Part shown: one piece after another, positions 1 through 5,037 of the stretch
Numbering within the stretch: the first letter of the stretch is position 1
Layout of the letters: each line of letters starts with the position of its first letter
Assembly (NCBI GenBank): GCA_020028595.1
Contig: JAIBHQ010000119.1
Span: forward strand, 1-5,037
Direction of reading: 5' to 3'
Source: Nitrospirota bacterium
GTDB taxonomy: Bacteria > Nitrospirota > Nitrospiria > Nitrospirales > Nitrospiraceae
DNA: 5,037 nt
Position numbers and translations under genes: made by a program
The notes under the pieces: model-generated
Seen by the model: only the letters and a program-made list of their open reading frames with translations
Databases searched by the model: none
Told to the model about the DNA's origin: nothing

Positions 1-878
1 TCGGCGCCTGCCTGCACGATCGCAATCTGACCGTTCAGGAATCCGCTGCCGCGATTTTGGCGTCCATCGGGGATGCCCGCGTGGCGGACGAACTGATCGC
101 CGCGTTGGCCAGCACCGATTGGGTCGTCCGCATGCATGCAGCCAGGGCGCTGGCCCGGATCGGCGAAGCCCGCGCGATCCCGTCGCTCCTGCCGCTGCTG
201 CAGGACAAGGTCAAAGCGGTACGCGAGGAAACCAGCGGCGCCCTGGCGCGGCTGGGGCCTGCGGCGATCCCGGTTCTGGTGGACGCGCTGACGCATGCCG
301 AGTGGCTGGTGCGGCTTCACGCCGTCGAGGCACTGGGCAAGACGAAATCGCCCGACGCAGTCGATCCGCTGCTGCGCCTTCTGTTTAATGATCGGGATTC
401 CTCGCTGCGCGAAGATGCGGTCCGGGCGCTGGGCGACATCGGCGATGCGCGCGCCGTCGAGTTTTTGCTCACGGCGCTGAAGGAGCCGGGCCTGCGCCCG
501 CTCGTGGTCGACGCGCTGGGGAAGATCGGCGATCGGCGTGCCGTGCCGGCATTGGTGGCGGTGGTGCAGGGGACGGACCGGCCTGAGCGCAGCCGGGAGG
601 TCGCCGGCTGCGGCGATAAATGGGACGAAGAAATGGCGGCGATGGCCGGGGCCGCCCATGCGCTGGGACAGATTCGGGACGCGGCGACGATTCCGGCGCT
701 GGTCGCGGCCCTGCAGAATACCGTGACCCGCGCAGAGGCGGCGACCGCGCTCGTGGCGTTCGGGCAGCCGGCTATTCCGCACCTGGTGGCGGTGCTCAAG
801 AACGAGCAGGACGGCAACATCCTCTTTCATGCGAAGGAAGCTCTGACCCGGTTGGGCTGGCGATCTGGAAGGTTATAG
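1..878 (+). CDS. HEAT-repeat (PBS lyase HEAT-like) protein, 5' end outside the window
   Basis: The reading frame is open from base 3 to the TAG at 876-878, giving 291 visible residues. A TTG at 57 lies in the middle of a repeat, so the true start is upstream and this is a C-terminal part. The protein is a chain of about eight helical hairpins of roughly 31 residues (visible residues about 26-56, 57-86, 87-117, 118-149, 150-178, 179-227, 228-256 and 257-286). Each has the pattern A-[IV]-x2-L-[IL]-x2-L, then [DE]-x-x-[VL]-R, then A-x2-[AL]-L-G-x-[IL]-G-D. Such solenoids usually bind proteins; no catalytic motif is visible. The sixth repeat carries an ~18-residue polar insertion (visible 190-215) with a Cys and a Trp. 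The protein ends in RLGWRSGRL, like the end of the third gene. The stop codon lies inside the left arm of an inverted repeat, so the last residues may have been altered by that element. Partner and pathway are unknown. Confidence 0.85.
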   Translation, partial: GACLHDRNLTVQESAAAILASIGDARVADELIAALASTDWVVRMHAARALARIGEARAIPSLLPLLQDKVKAVREETSGALARLGPAAIPVLVDALTHAEWLVRLHAVEALGKTKSPDAVDPLLRLLFNDRDSSLREDAVRALGDIGDARAVEFLLTALKEPGLRPLVVDALGKIGDRRAVPALVAVVQGTDRPERSREVAGCGDKWDEEMAAMAGAAHALGQIRDAATIPALVAALQNTVTRAEAATALVAFGQPAIPHLVAVLKNEQDGNILFHAKEALTRLGWRSGRL

Positions 879-958
879 GCGATAGGCGATGGGCGATTGG
901 CTTCGGACGAGAAAGTCCAGATCCGCGCCCATAGCCCATAGCCTATTGCCTAGCGCCT
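870..958. repeat. Imperfect inverted repeat built of 7-bp units (intergenic hairpin element)
   Basis: The two ~32-nt arms (870-901 and 927-958) pair with a few mismatches. Each arm is itself a degenerate heptad array. The left arm reads ATAGGCG, ATAGGCG, ATGGGCG, ATTGGCT from 875 to 902. The right arm reads CCCATAG, CCCATAG, CCTATTG, CCTAGCG from 928 to 955. The centre holds a second small hairpin, GGAC-GAGAAA-GTCC (905-918). The element fills nearly the whole gap between two HEAT genes, covers the stop codon of the first and ends 11 nt before the ATG of the second. There is no T-run after the stem, so a rho-independent terminator is unlikely. It resembles dispersed REP/MITE-like or heptameric intergenic repeats; a role in mRNA stability or differential expression is inference. 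Confidence 0.8.
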
Positions 959-969
959 GATGGCAACTT

Positions 970-2094
970 ATGTCTAAAGAATCGATTGAAACCCTGATCG
1001 GCGAGCTGGTCCACGAAGAGGACTGGAAGCGCATGCGCGCAATGGCGGCCTGCGTGCAGGGCGGCACCAACGCCGTCCTGGCCTTGATTCACGCGTTGGA
1101 GACCTCCGCCCCGGCGCTCAAGGCGGAAATCGCCGGCATGCTGGCACGGCTCAAAGATCCCAAGGGCGGGGTGCCGCTGGTGCGGCTGCTGCGCGACCCG
1201 GATGAGACGGCTCGGAAAGCCGCCGCGATTGCGCTGGAACAGATGGCCGGCGTGCTGGATGCCGATGCGGCCGAAGCGCTGGTGCACGAACTGTCAATTT
1301 TGCAGGACGAGGTCCAACGTCACATTGTCGCCAAACTGATCGGCGCCATGCCGAATGCCGTCGGTCCGGTCTGCGCCATGCTCAAGCACGACGCCGCCGC
1401 AGTGCGACTGACGGCGGTCGAGATGCTCGAGCATCTGCTGGAACCGAAGTCCGCCGACGCGCTGGTGGATGCCATGATGGATCCGGCGTTGCGCGATGCG
1501 GCCACCCGGACGCTGAGGAAACTGACCGCGATCCGCGATCGCTTCGAGGAGGCCTTCAACGTGCTGCGCAACACCGAAGGCTCGGCCGAGCGGGAAGAAG
1601 CGCGGATGGCGACGGTGATCGGGTTGCTGCCGATCGGCCGTCCCAGCGTGGATATTCTGATCGAATCGCTCGAGGACGACGATTGGCTGGTGCGTGAGGC
1701 GGCGGCCGATCTGCTGGGGAAGATTGCCGACGTGCGGTCGGTGGAGCCGCTGATGGAGCGGTTGCGGAAGGACAAGGACACGGGGGTGAAGGAGCTGGCC
1801 TTGAAGGCCCTGGGCTTGATCGGCGACGCGCGGCCGCTCGAGCTCTACATCGAGGCGATTCCGATTCGACCGCTTCGCGTGTTCGCCATGGAGGCCCTGG
1901 CCAAGATCAAGGACGTGGAGACGCTCCGCTCCTACCAGGAGCTGTTCGAGCGGTTGAAGACTGACCGGGACGGATTGGTGTCGTATAATGCCGGGATGAT
2001 CGTGGACAAGTTGGCCGCGCTCACGATGCAGGCGGAAGTTCAGGCAGGGCAATCAGAACAGGCGGGACAGGCGGAGGACACGGACCATGGGTGA
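970..2094 (+). CDS. HEAT-repeat protein, 374 aa
   Basis: This is an all-helical repeat protein with no catalytic motif, signal peptide or membrane segment that I can see. HEAT-like hairpins run from about residue 5 to 350. The clearest are residues 66-96 (GVPLVRLLRDPDETARKAA), 225-255 (DILIESLEDDDWLVREAAA) and 256-286 (SVEPLMERL, ALKALGLIGDA). The middle (about 97-220) is more diverged. The tail (353-374) is rich in Gln, Ala, Glu and Gly and probably disordered. The ATG at 970 was chosen because residues 5-40 already form a repeat with the usual EDW-x2-R pattern, which a start at Met22 would cut. No good Shine-Dalgarno site precedes it; an inverted repeat ends 11 nt upstream and may affect its translation. 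The 3' end overlaps the next gene by 8 bp (ATGGGTGA), which points to co-transcription and translational coupling. Function is unknown; a scaffold or regulatory role is inferred from the fold. Confidence 0.88.
   Translation: MSKESIETLIGELVHEEDWKRMRAMAACVQGGTNAVLALIHALETSAPALKAEIAGMLARLKDPKGGVPLVRLLRDPDETARKAAAIALEQMAGVLDADAAEALVHELSILQDEVQRHIVAKLIGAMPNAVGPVCAMLKHDAAAVRLTAVEMLEHLLEPKSADALVDAMMDPALRDAATRTLRKLTAIRDRFEEAFNVLRNTEGSAEREEARMATVIGLLPIGRPSVDILIESLEDDDWLVREAAADLLGKIADVRSVEPLMERLRKDKDTGVKELALKALGLIGDARPLELYIEAIPIRPLRVFAMEALAKIKDVETLRSYQELFERLKTDRDGLVSYNAGMIVDKLAALTMQAEVQAGQSEQAGQAEDTDHG
2073..2077 (+). promoter_or_regulatory. Ribosome binding site for the third HEAT gene
   Basis: GGAGG lies 9 nt before the ATG at 2087, inside the last codons of the preceding gene. 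It fixes that start and supports coupled translation across the 8-bp overlap. Confidence 0.7.
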
Positions 2095-2857
2095 CGCGGA
2101 ACAGCGGGAACGGATCGAACAACTGATCAATGCTTTGCGGGATGAGAACGAGGCGCTTCGCGGCCATGCGGTGGCGAGTCTCGGCCAGATGGGCATGCAA
2201 GCGCTGCCGCAATTGATCGGTATGCTGGAGGACGAGGATGCCCTGATCCGTGAGGCGACCACGAGCGCAATTGTGCGGATCGGACCTGAAGCCGTCGAGC
2301 CGCTGATCGAGGCGTTGAGGGAGGGGGAGTGGTCGGTGCGGGAGCAGGCGGCGTCGGCCCTGGGGAAACTCAAGGACCCGCGCGGGGTCGAGCCGCTCGT
2401 GAAGGCGCTGAAAGACAGGGACGGCGCGGTGCGGACGGCGGCGGTGTGGGCGCTGGAACGGGTCGGCGATCCGCGGGCTGTGCCTGGTCTGGTGGAGGCC
2501 CTGGGCGACAGCCTGGTGCGTGAGGATGTCGCCCGCGTGCTGAAAAAGATCGGTGACGTGCGCGCGGTCGACGCGCTGATCGAGGGACTGAACGGAAACA
2601 ATTGGATGGTGCGCCGCCATGCGGCCGAGGCGCTGGGGAAGATCGGCGACCCGCGCGGGGTCGACTCGCTGATCGGGGCGCTGCAGGACGAGGATTGGCT
2701 CGTCCGGCGCAATGCCGCCGAGTCGCTGGCCCGGCTCGGCGACAAACGTGCCGTGGACCCGTTGCTGCCGCTGCTGGAGGACGAGAACGAAATGGTGCAG
2801 GAAACCGTCGAGGGAGCCCTATCCAGTTTAGGGTGGAAACCGAGCGAACAAACATAA
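2087..2857 (+). CDS. HEAT-repeat protein, 256 aa, eight regular repeats
   Basis: This is the most regular solenoid in the window. Eight hairpins run at about residues 6-36, 37-67, 68-98, 99-129, 130-158, 159-189, 190-220 and 221-251. The period is 31 residues (93 bp), except the fifth repeat, which is 2-3 residues shorter. The consensus is [RG]-[AG]-V-[DE]-x-L-[IV]-x-A-L-x-[DE], then W/x-x-V-R-x2-A-A-x-[AS]-L-x-[KR]-[IL]-G-D. Two repeats share an exact 17-bp stretch (2375-2391 and 2648-2664), a sign of repeat amplification. The family is the PBS-lyase/HEAT type; in cyanobacteria such domains belong to phycobilin lyases, but there are no phycobiliprotein genes here and the fold is widely reused for protein binding. 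The start at 2087 is supported by GGAGG at 2073-2077. The protein ends in LGWKPSEQT, a C-terminal cap shared with two neighbours. It is probably in one operon with the flanking HEAT genes; the binding partner is not apparent. Confidence 0.9.
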   Translation: MGDAEQRERIEQLINALRDENEALRGHAVASLGQMGMQALPQLIGMLEDEDALIREATTSAIVRIGPEAVEPLIEALREGEWSVREQAASALGKLKDPRGVEPLVKALKDRDGAVRTAAVWALERVGDPRAVPGLVEALGDSLVREDVARVLKKIGDVRAVDALIEGLNGNNWMVRRHAAEALGKIGDPRGVDSLIGALQDEDWLVRRNAAESLARLGDKRAVDPLLPLLEDENEMVQETVEGALSSLGWKPSEQT

Positions 2858-2888
2858 TACAGTAACGGCGTCATCCTCATGTTCATAT

Positions 2889-2893
2889 AAGGA
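2889..2893 (+). promoter_or_regulatory. Ribosome binding site for the fourth HEAT gene
   Basis: AAGGA lies 7 nt before the ATG at 2901, in the 43-bp gap after the third gene. It supports this start over internal candidates. Confidence 0.65.
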
Positions 2894-2900
2894 ATGATCC

Positions 2901-3620
2901 ATGGCGAACGAAACTCCGGAACAACCGCCGAAGCTGATCCAGATCGGACCCAAGGGCGGGGCCAAGCAGGACGGGTTTAACCTCGTCACTGAACGAGTGG
3001 TTTCCGTCAATCCCGCCGCGAAACAACTCGAGGTGGAGTTGCTGGCCTACGACGGCAAGACCGTTGTGCTGGAGGTGGCGGAAGAGGCTCTCGCCGACCT
3101 GCAGACGATCAAGCCCGGCGATGGCGCGACGATCCGCGTCGTCGAAGAAGGCGGCAAGCGCATTGCCAAGAGCTTTAAGATTCGCTCGAAGGACCCCAAC
3201 GCCGCCAGGGCCGACGCGATGCTGGTGGACCTCAGGGACACGCACTGGCTGAACCGGAAATATGCGGCCGAGACGCTGGGCGAATTGAAAGATGCGCGGG
3301 CGATCGGGCCGCTCGTGGAGTCGCTGACGGACGAGGTCGGCGACGTCCGGCAACGGGCCTACGACTCGTTGATCAAGCTGGGCGGCGTATCGGTCCCGTC
3401 ACTGGTGGCGTTGCTCGTGTCCGAAGAGGACGAGCTTCGGCAGTCTGCCACGGAAATTATCCGCAAGATCGGCAAGCCCGCCGTGGAGCCACTGGCCGTT
3501 GCGCTGGAGGAGGCGGACGATCGGTTGAAGACGAGAATCCTGAAAGTGCTCGACCGGATGGGCTACAAACCGAAGACGAAAGAGACGGAAGTCGTCAAGC
3601 AGATCGGGCAGCAGAGCTGA
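2901..3620 (+). CDS. Two-domain protein: N-terminal beta-rich domain plus C-terminal HEAT repeats, 239 aa
   Basis: Unlike its neighbours, this protein begins with a non-HEAT part. Residues 1-24 are polar and probably flexible. Residues 25-93 alternate short beta-strand segments (RVVSVNP, KQLEVELLAY, KTVVLEV, GATIRVVEE, KRIAKSFKI) around a turn IKPGD. This looks like a small beta-barrel (OB-like or DUF5666-like), but I cannot name the family. Residues about 103-222 form four HEAT hairpins. The first contains THWLNRKYAAETLGELKDAR, a variant of the Trp-containing repeat found in all four proteins. The C-terminal cap RMGYKPKTKE matches the GWKP/GWRS caps of the first and third genes. The tail 223-239 is charged and polar. 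There is no signal peptide, so the protein is probably cytoplasmic. It is the last gene of the array, 43 bp after the third gene, and converges on ugd with only 3 bp between the stop codons. A sensor or ligand-binding head on a HEAT scaffold is a guess. Confidence 0.87.
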   Translation: MANETPEQPPKLIQIGPKGGAKQDGFNLVTERVVSVNPAAKQLEVELLAYDGKTVVLEVAEEALADLQTIKPGDGATIRVVEEGGKRIAKSFKIRSKDPNAARADAMLVDLRDTHWLNRKYAAETLGELKDARAIGPLVESLTDEVGDVRQRAYDSLIKLGGVSVPSLVALLVSEEDELRQSATEIIRKIGKPAVEPLAVALEEADDRLKTRILKVLDRMGYKPKTKETEVVKQIGQQS

Positions 3621-3623
3621 CGA

Positions 3624-4196
3624 TTAATTCTTCGGCGACTGCGCCGGACGTCCCACGGATACGTACCGGAATCCCATTCCCACCACACGCTCGGGCTCAT
3701 AGACATTGCGCAAATCGATCAGGACCGGCTGGCGCAGCAGCGTCTTGAGCCGGTCGAACTCCAGATTCCGAACCTGGTTCCATTCGGTCATGATCACGAG
3801 CGCGTCACTGCCCTTGGCCGCTTCGTAGGGGTCGGTGCAGGGCGTGATCTTCGGCAGCAATTTGGAGCCTTCCTCCAGGGAGGCCGGATCGTAGGCTCTG
3901 ACGGCGCACCCTGCCTTCAGGAGCCCCTCGATGATCGTCAGCGCGGGCGCGTCGCGCAGGTCATTGGTGTTCGGTTTGAACGAGAGGCCGAGCACCCCGA
4001 CCGTCTTGCCCTGCAATCCGCCGAGCGTCTGTCGAATCTTCTCGATCATCGCCAGTTTCTGCCGCTCGTTGACCGCCGCCGCCGCTTTGGCGATCTGCAT
4101 CTCGGAGCCGACCCGGTCGCCGGTCTGAATCAGCGCGGCCACGTCTTTCGGGAAGCAGGAGCCGCCGAATCCGGGTCCGGCGTGGAGAAATTTCAT
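3624..4196 (-). CDS. ugd: UDP-glucose 6-dehydrogenase, C-terminal part (split gene)
   Basis: This frame encodes the second half of UDP-glucose 6-dehydrogenase, the NAD-dependent enzyme that oxidises UDP-glucose to UDP-glucuronate for capsule, exopolysaccharide and cell-envelope sugars. Visible signatures are FLHAGPGFGGSCFPKD at residues 3-18, with the nucleophilic Cys at 14 and the conserved Asp at 18; the UDP-binding-domain core VGVLGLSFKPNTNDLRDAP at 66-84; and the C-terminal DLRNVYEPE at 161-169. The C-terminus looks complete. The ORF's ATG (4196-4194) overlaps the TGA of the upstream part (4195-4193). An AAGG lies a few nt upstream of it, so reinitiation is possible, but this Met is not a natural protein start: it sits where the family has the central dimerisation helices. 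On its own this half lacks the NAD-binding domain and cannot be an active dehydrogenase. It could work only if it assembled with the N-terminal part. Confidence 0.85.
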   Translation of the reverse strand: MKFLHAGPGFGGSCFPKDVAALIQTGDRVGSEMQIAKAAAAVNERQKLAMIEKIRQTLGGLQGKTVGVLGLSFKPNTNDLRDAPALTIIEGLLKAGCAVRAYDPASLEEGSKLLPKITPCTDPYEAAKGSDALVIMTEWNQVRNLEFDRLKTLLRQPVLIDLRNVYEPERVVGMGFRYVSVGRPAQSPKN

Positions 4197-4852
4197 GACA
4201 CCTTGGTGGCGAGAAACGCGTTGGAGGCGTACTTGATCATCTCGGAGGTGGGTATGTCCGTGATGACAATCGGCGTCTCGAGGAGGTACAGCGGCCGGTA
4301 GAGATTCTTCATGATGGCGACCGCCTCCGCGCTGTCCGCGCCGATGACGACCCGGTTCGGCCGCAGGAAGTCTTCGATGGCAGAACCCTCGCGGAGAAAT
4401 TCCGGGTTGGACACGATGTCGAACCGAATCGGCTGCTTCTGGCTGGCCTTGATCACCTCGCGCAATTTCTCGCCGGTGCCGACGGGCACCGTGGATTTGG
4501 TGGCGATGACCTTGTAGCCGGTCATGTGCTTCGCGATGCCGCGGCCGACTTCTTCCACGTACGACAAATCGGCGGAGCCGTCGCTGCGCGAAGGCGTGCC
4601 GACGGCGATGAAGATGACCAGGGCTTCGTCCACCGCTTTGGCGATGTCGGTGGTGAAGGTCAGGCGGTTATCCCGGATGCCTTTGGCGACCAATTCCGTG
4701 ATGCCCGGCTCGTAGAAAGGGACCTCGCCCTTTTCCAGTTTGCCGATCCGCTTGCTGTCGGAGTCCATGCAGGTGACGGTGAGGCCGAACTCGGCAAAGC
4801 AAGCTCCAGTCACCAATCCGACGTAGCCTGTTCCGATCACGCTGATGTGCAT
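4193..4852 (-). CDS. ugd: UDP-glucose 6-dehydrogenase, N-terminal part (split gene)
   Basis: This is the first 219 residues of Ugd, with the N-terminal NAD-binding Rossmann domain. The dinucleotide motif GTGYVG is at 7-12, with an acidic residue (Asp30) after the second strand. Other signatures are FYEPG at 46-50, VGTPSRSDGSADLSYVE at 84-100, the STVPVGT loop at 120-126, and NPEFLREG at 149-156 with the conserved glutamates. The start of the central helix, EMIKYASNAFLATKVS, keeps the catalytic-site Lys207 and Asn211. The frame then stops with TGA where homologues continue with a FINE-type helix. The ATG at 4852 is well placed: MHISVIGTGYVG is the standard family start, and GGAG (4861-4858 on this strand) lies 5 nt upstream. 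Lys to catalytic Cys spacing is 56 residues in streptococcal and human UGDH (Lys204/Cys260 and Lys220/Cys276). Here the joined halves leave about 26, so about 30 residues are gone. Confidence 0.88.
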   Translation of the reverse strand: MHISVIGTGYVGLVTGACFAEFGLTVTCMDSDSKRIGKLEKGEVPFYEPGITELVAKGIRDNRLTFTTDIAKAVDEALVIFIAVGTPSRSDGSADLSYVEEVGRGIAKHMTGYKVIATKSTVPVGTGEKLREVIKASQKQPIRFDIVSNPEFLREGSAIEDFLRPNRVVIGADSAEAVAIMKNLYRPLYLLETPIVITDIPTSEMIKYASNAFLATKVS

Positions 4853-4857
4853 TGATA

Positions 4858-4861
4858 CTCC
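4858..4861 (-). promoter_or_regulatory. Ribosome binding site of ugd
   Basis: On the minus strand GGAG lies 5 nt before the ugd ATG (4852) and just after the TAA (4865-4863) that ends the upstream degenerate copy. A ribosome finishing that short frame would stop right at this site. Confidence 0.6.
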
Positions 4862-4862
4862 G

Positions 4863-4991
4863 TTACAAGCCTGCCGGGTCAGCCAATCCGGCGGTAAGCC
4901 GGAGCCATGCAGGTGCCGCGCAGGTCAATTCTACAAAGCAAGCCCCGGTCACCAATCCGACGTAGCCGGTTCCAATAACACTGATATGCAC
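4863..4991 (-). pseudogene. Degenerate partial duplicate of the ugd 5' end (also a 42-codon leader-like ORF)
   Basis: Reading from GTG at 4991-4989, the first 19 codons give the same peptide as the start of ugd (HISVIGTGYVGLVTGACF after the initiator). The DNA differs at several third positions (for example CAC/CAT, AGC/AGT, GTG/GTT, ATC/ATT, ACA/ACC, GGA/GGG). After codon 19 the peptide departs, yet the DNA still aligns to ugd with small indels: the CATGCAGGTG block and the CCGGAG and AATCCGG stretches match ugd bases around 4750-4785. The copy ends at TAA (4865-4863), right before the ugd Shine-Dalgarno site. AAAGGA (5003-4998) lies 6 nt upstream of the GTG, so the frame could still be translated. 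It is most simply a relic of a second ugd paralogue, lost except for its first ~40 codons. Use as a leader peptide is possible but not shown. Confidence 0.75.
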
Positions 4992-5022
4992 GTGCGTTCC
5001 TTTCACCTCTGAATCAGGGGCG

Positions 5023-5031
5023 AGTATAACA
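5023..5031 (-). promoter_or_regulatory. Extended -10 promoter element reading toward ugd
   Basis: On the minus strand the sequence is TGTTATACT: a TATACT hexamer preceded by TG one base upstream, the classic extended -10 of sigma-70-type promoters. The predicted start of transcription is near 5016, about 25 nt before the GTG of the degenerate ugd copy and about 165 nt before the ugd ATG. Any -35 box would lie beyond the window edge, so only half of the promoter can be judged. Confidence 0.5.
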
Positions 5032-5037
5032 TAAGGG

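Larger units (their letters stand above)
3624..4852 (-). pseudogene. ugd: ugd as a whole: internal deletion plus frame change at 4193-4196
   Basis: The two adjacent frames are the N- and C-terminal parts of one UDP-glucose 6-dehydrogenase. Together they give 409 codons against a family length of about 430-450. Both flanks of the break are perfectly conserved (ATKVS on one side, KFLHAGPG on the other), so the lesion is one clean deletion of about 90 nt whose length is not a multiple of three. The lost segment is the rest of the long central helix and the following helix of the dimerisation domain, up to the loop before the catalytic Cys strand. I infer loss of function. Alternatives are an assembly or consensus error at this point, or a genuine two-subunit split gene using the ATGA overlap for coupled translation. 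Confidence 0.7.

Noticed and set aside
879..969. CRISPR-like array from the short repeated units
   Set aside because: Units are 7 bp, contiguous without spacers and arranged as an inverted repeat, so this is not a CRISPR array.
2087..2857. Phycobilin lyase (CpcE/CpcF type) for the most regular HEAT protein
   Set aside because: The repeat family name derives from those lyases, but there are no phycobiliprotein genes in the window and the repeat alone does not define that function.
2827..2858. Possible promoter before the fourth HEAT gene (CATAAT at 2853-2858)
   Set aside because: No TTGACA-like -35 box lies at 16-18 bp upstream, and the hexamer overlaps the stop codon of the preceding gene; read-through from the operon is simpler.
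317..2886. Long minus-strand open frames opposite the HEAT genes (for example 1294-2052 and 2053-2886)
   Set aside because: They are rich in Arg, Ser, Pro and His as expected for shadows of GC-rich repeat genes, and match no family; the plus-strand frames have the clear HEAT pattern.
3630..3648. Possible terminator hairpin between the convergent HEAT gene and ugd (CGGCG-ACTG-CGCCG)
   Set aside because: The stem is only 5-7 bp, lies within the last ugd codons, and has no T-run on either strand.

Overview
The window is GC-rich, gene-dense bacterial DNA. The near-complete Ugd sequence, the run of PBS-lyase/HEAT-type repeat proteins and the heptad-repeat hairpin fit a Nitrospira-like (Nitrospirota) chromosome. 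That assignment is pattern memory rather than a search result, so treat it as tentative.

Layout. Bases 1-3620 carry four consecutive plus-strand genes for HEAT-repeat proteins: a 5'-truncated gene (1-878), 970-2094, 2087-2857 and 2901-3620. Genes 2 and 3 overlap by 8 bp, and gene 4 follows 43 bp later with its own Shine-Dalgarno site, so genes 2-4 look like one operon. Gene 1 is separated from gene 2 by a long imperfect inverted repeat (870-958) whose arms are built of 7-bp units; its left arm contains the stop codon of gene 1. The four proteins are almost entirely alpha-solenoid and carry no visible catalytic motif. The exception is the N-terminal ~95 residues of the fourth, a predicted small beta-rich domain. 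They are probably protein-binding scaffolds or regulators, but the window does not reveal their partner.

Bases 3624-4852, on the minus strand and only 3 bp from the last HEAT gene (convergent), hold UDP-glucose 6-dehydrogenase (ugd). The gene is split: the N-terminal 219 codons and the C-terminal 190 codons are intact and clearly recognisable, but about 30 codons of the central helical domain are missing and the frame changes at the junction, leaving an ATGA stop/start overlap. Upstream, at 4863-4991, lies a second, degenerate copy of the first ~40 codons of ugd. Its first ~19 codons differ from the intact start only by synonymous changes, apart from the start codon. Just before it is an extended -10 promoter (TGTTATACT, 5023-5031) cut off by the window edge. 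The ugd locus thus shows two separate rearrangement scars, a 5' partial duplication and an internal deletion, and is probably a decaying gene unless the deletion is an assembly artefact.

No tRNA, rRNA, CRISPR array, insertion-sequence transposase or convincing rho-independent terminator was seen.
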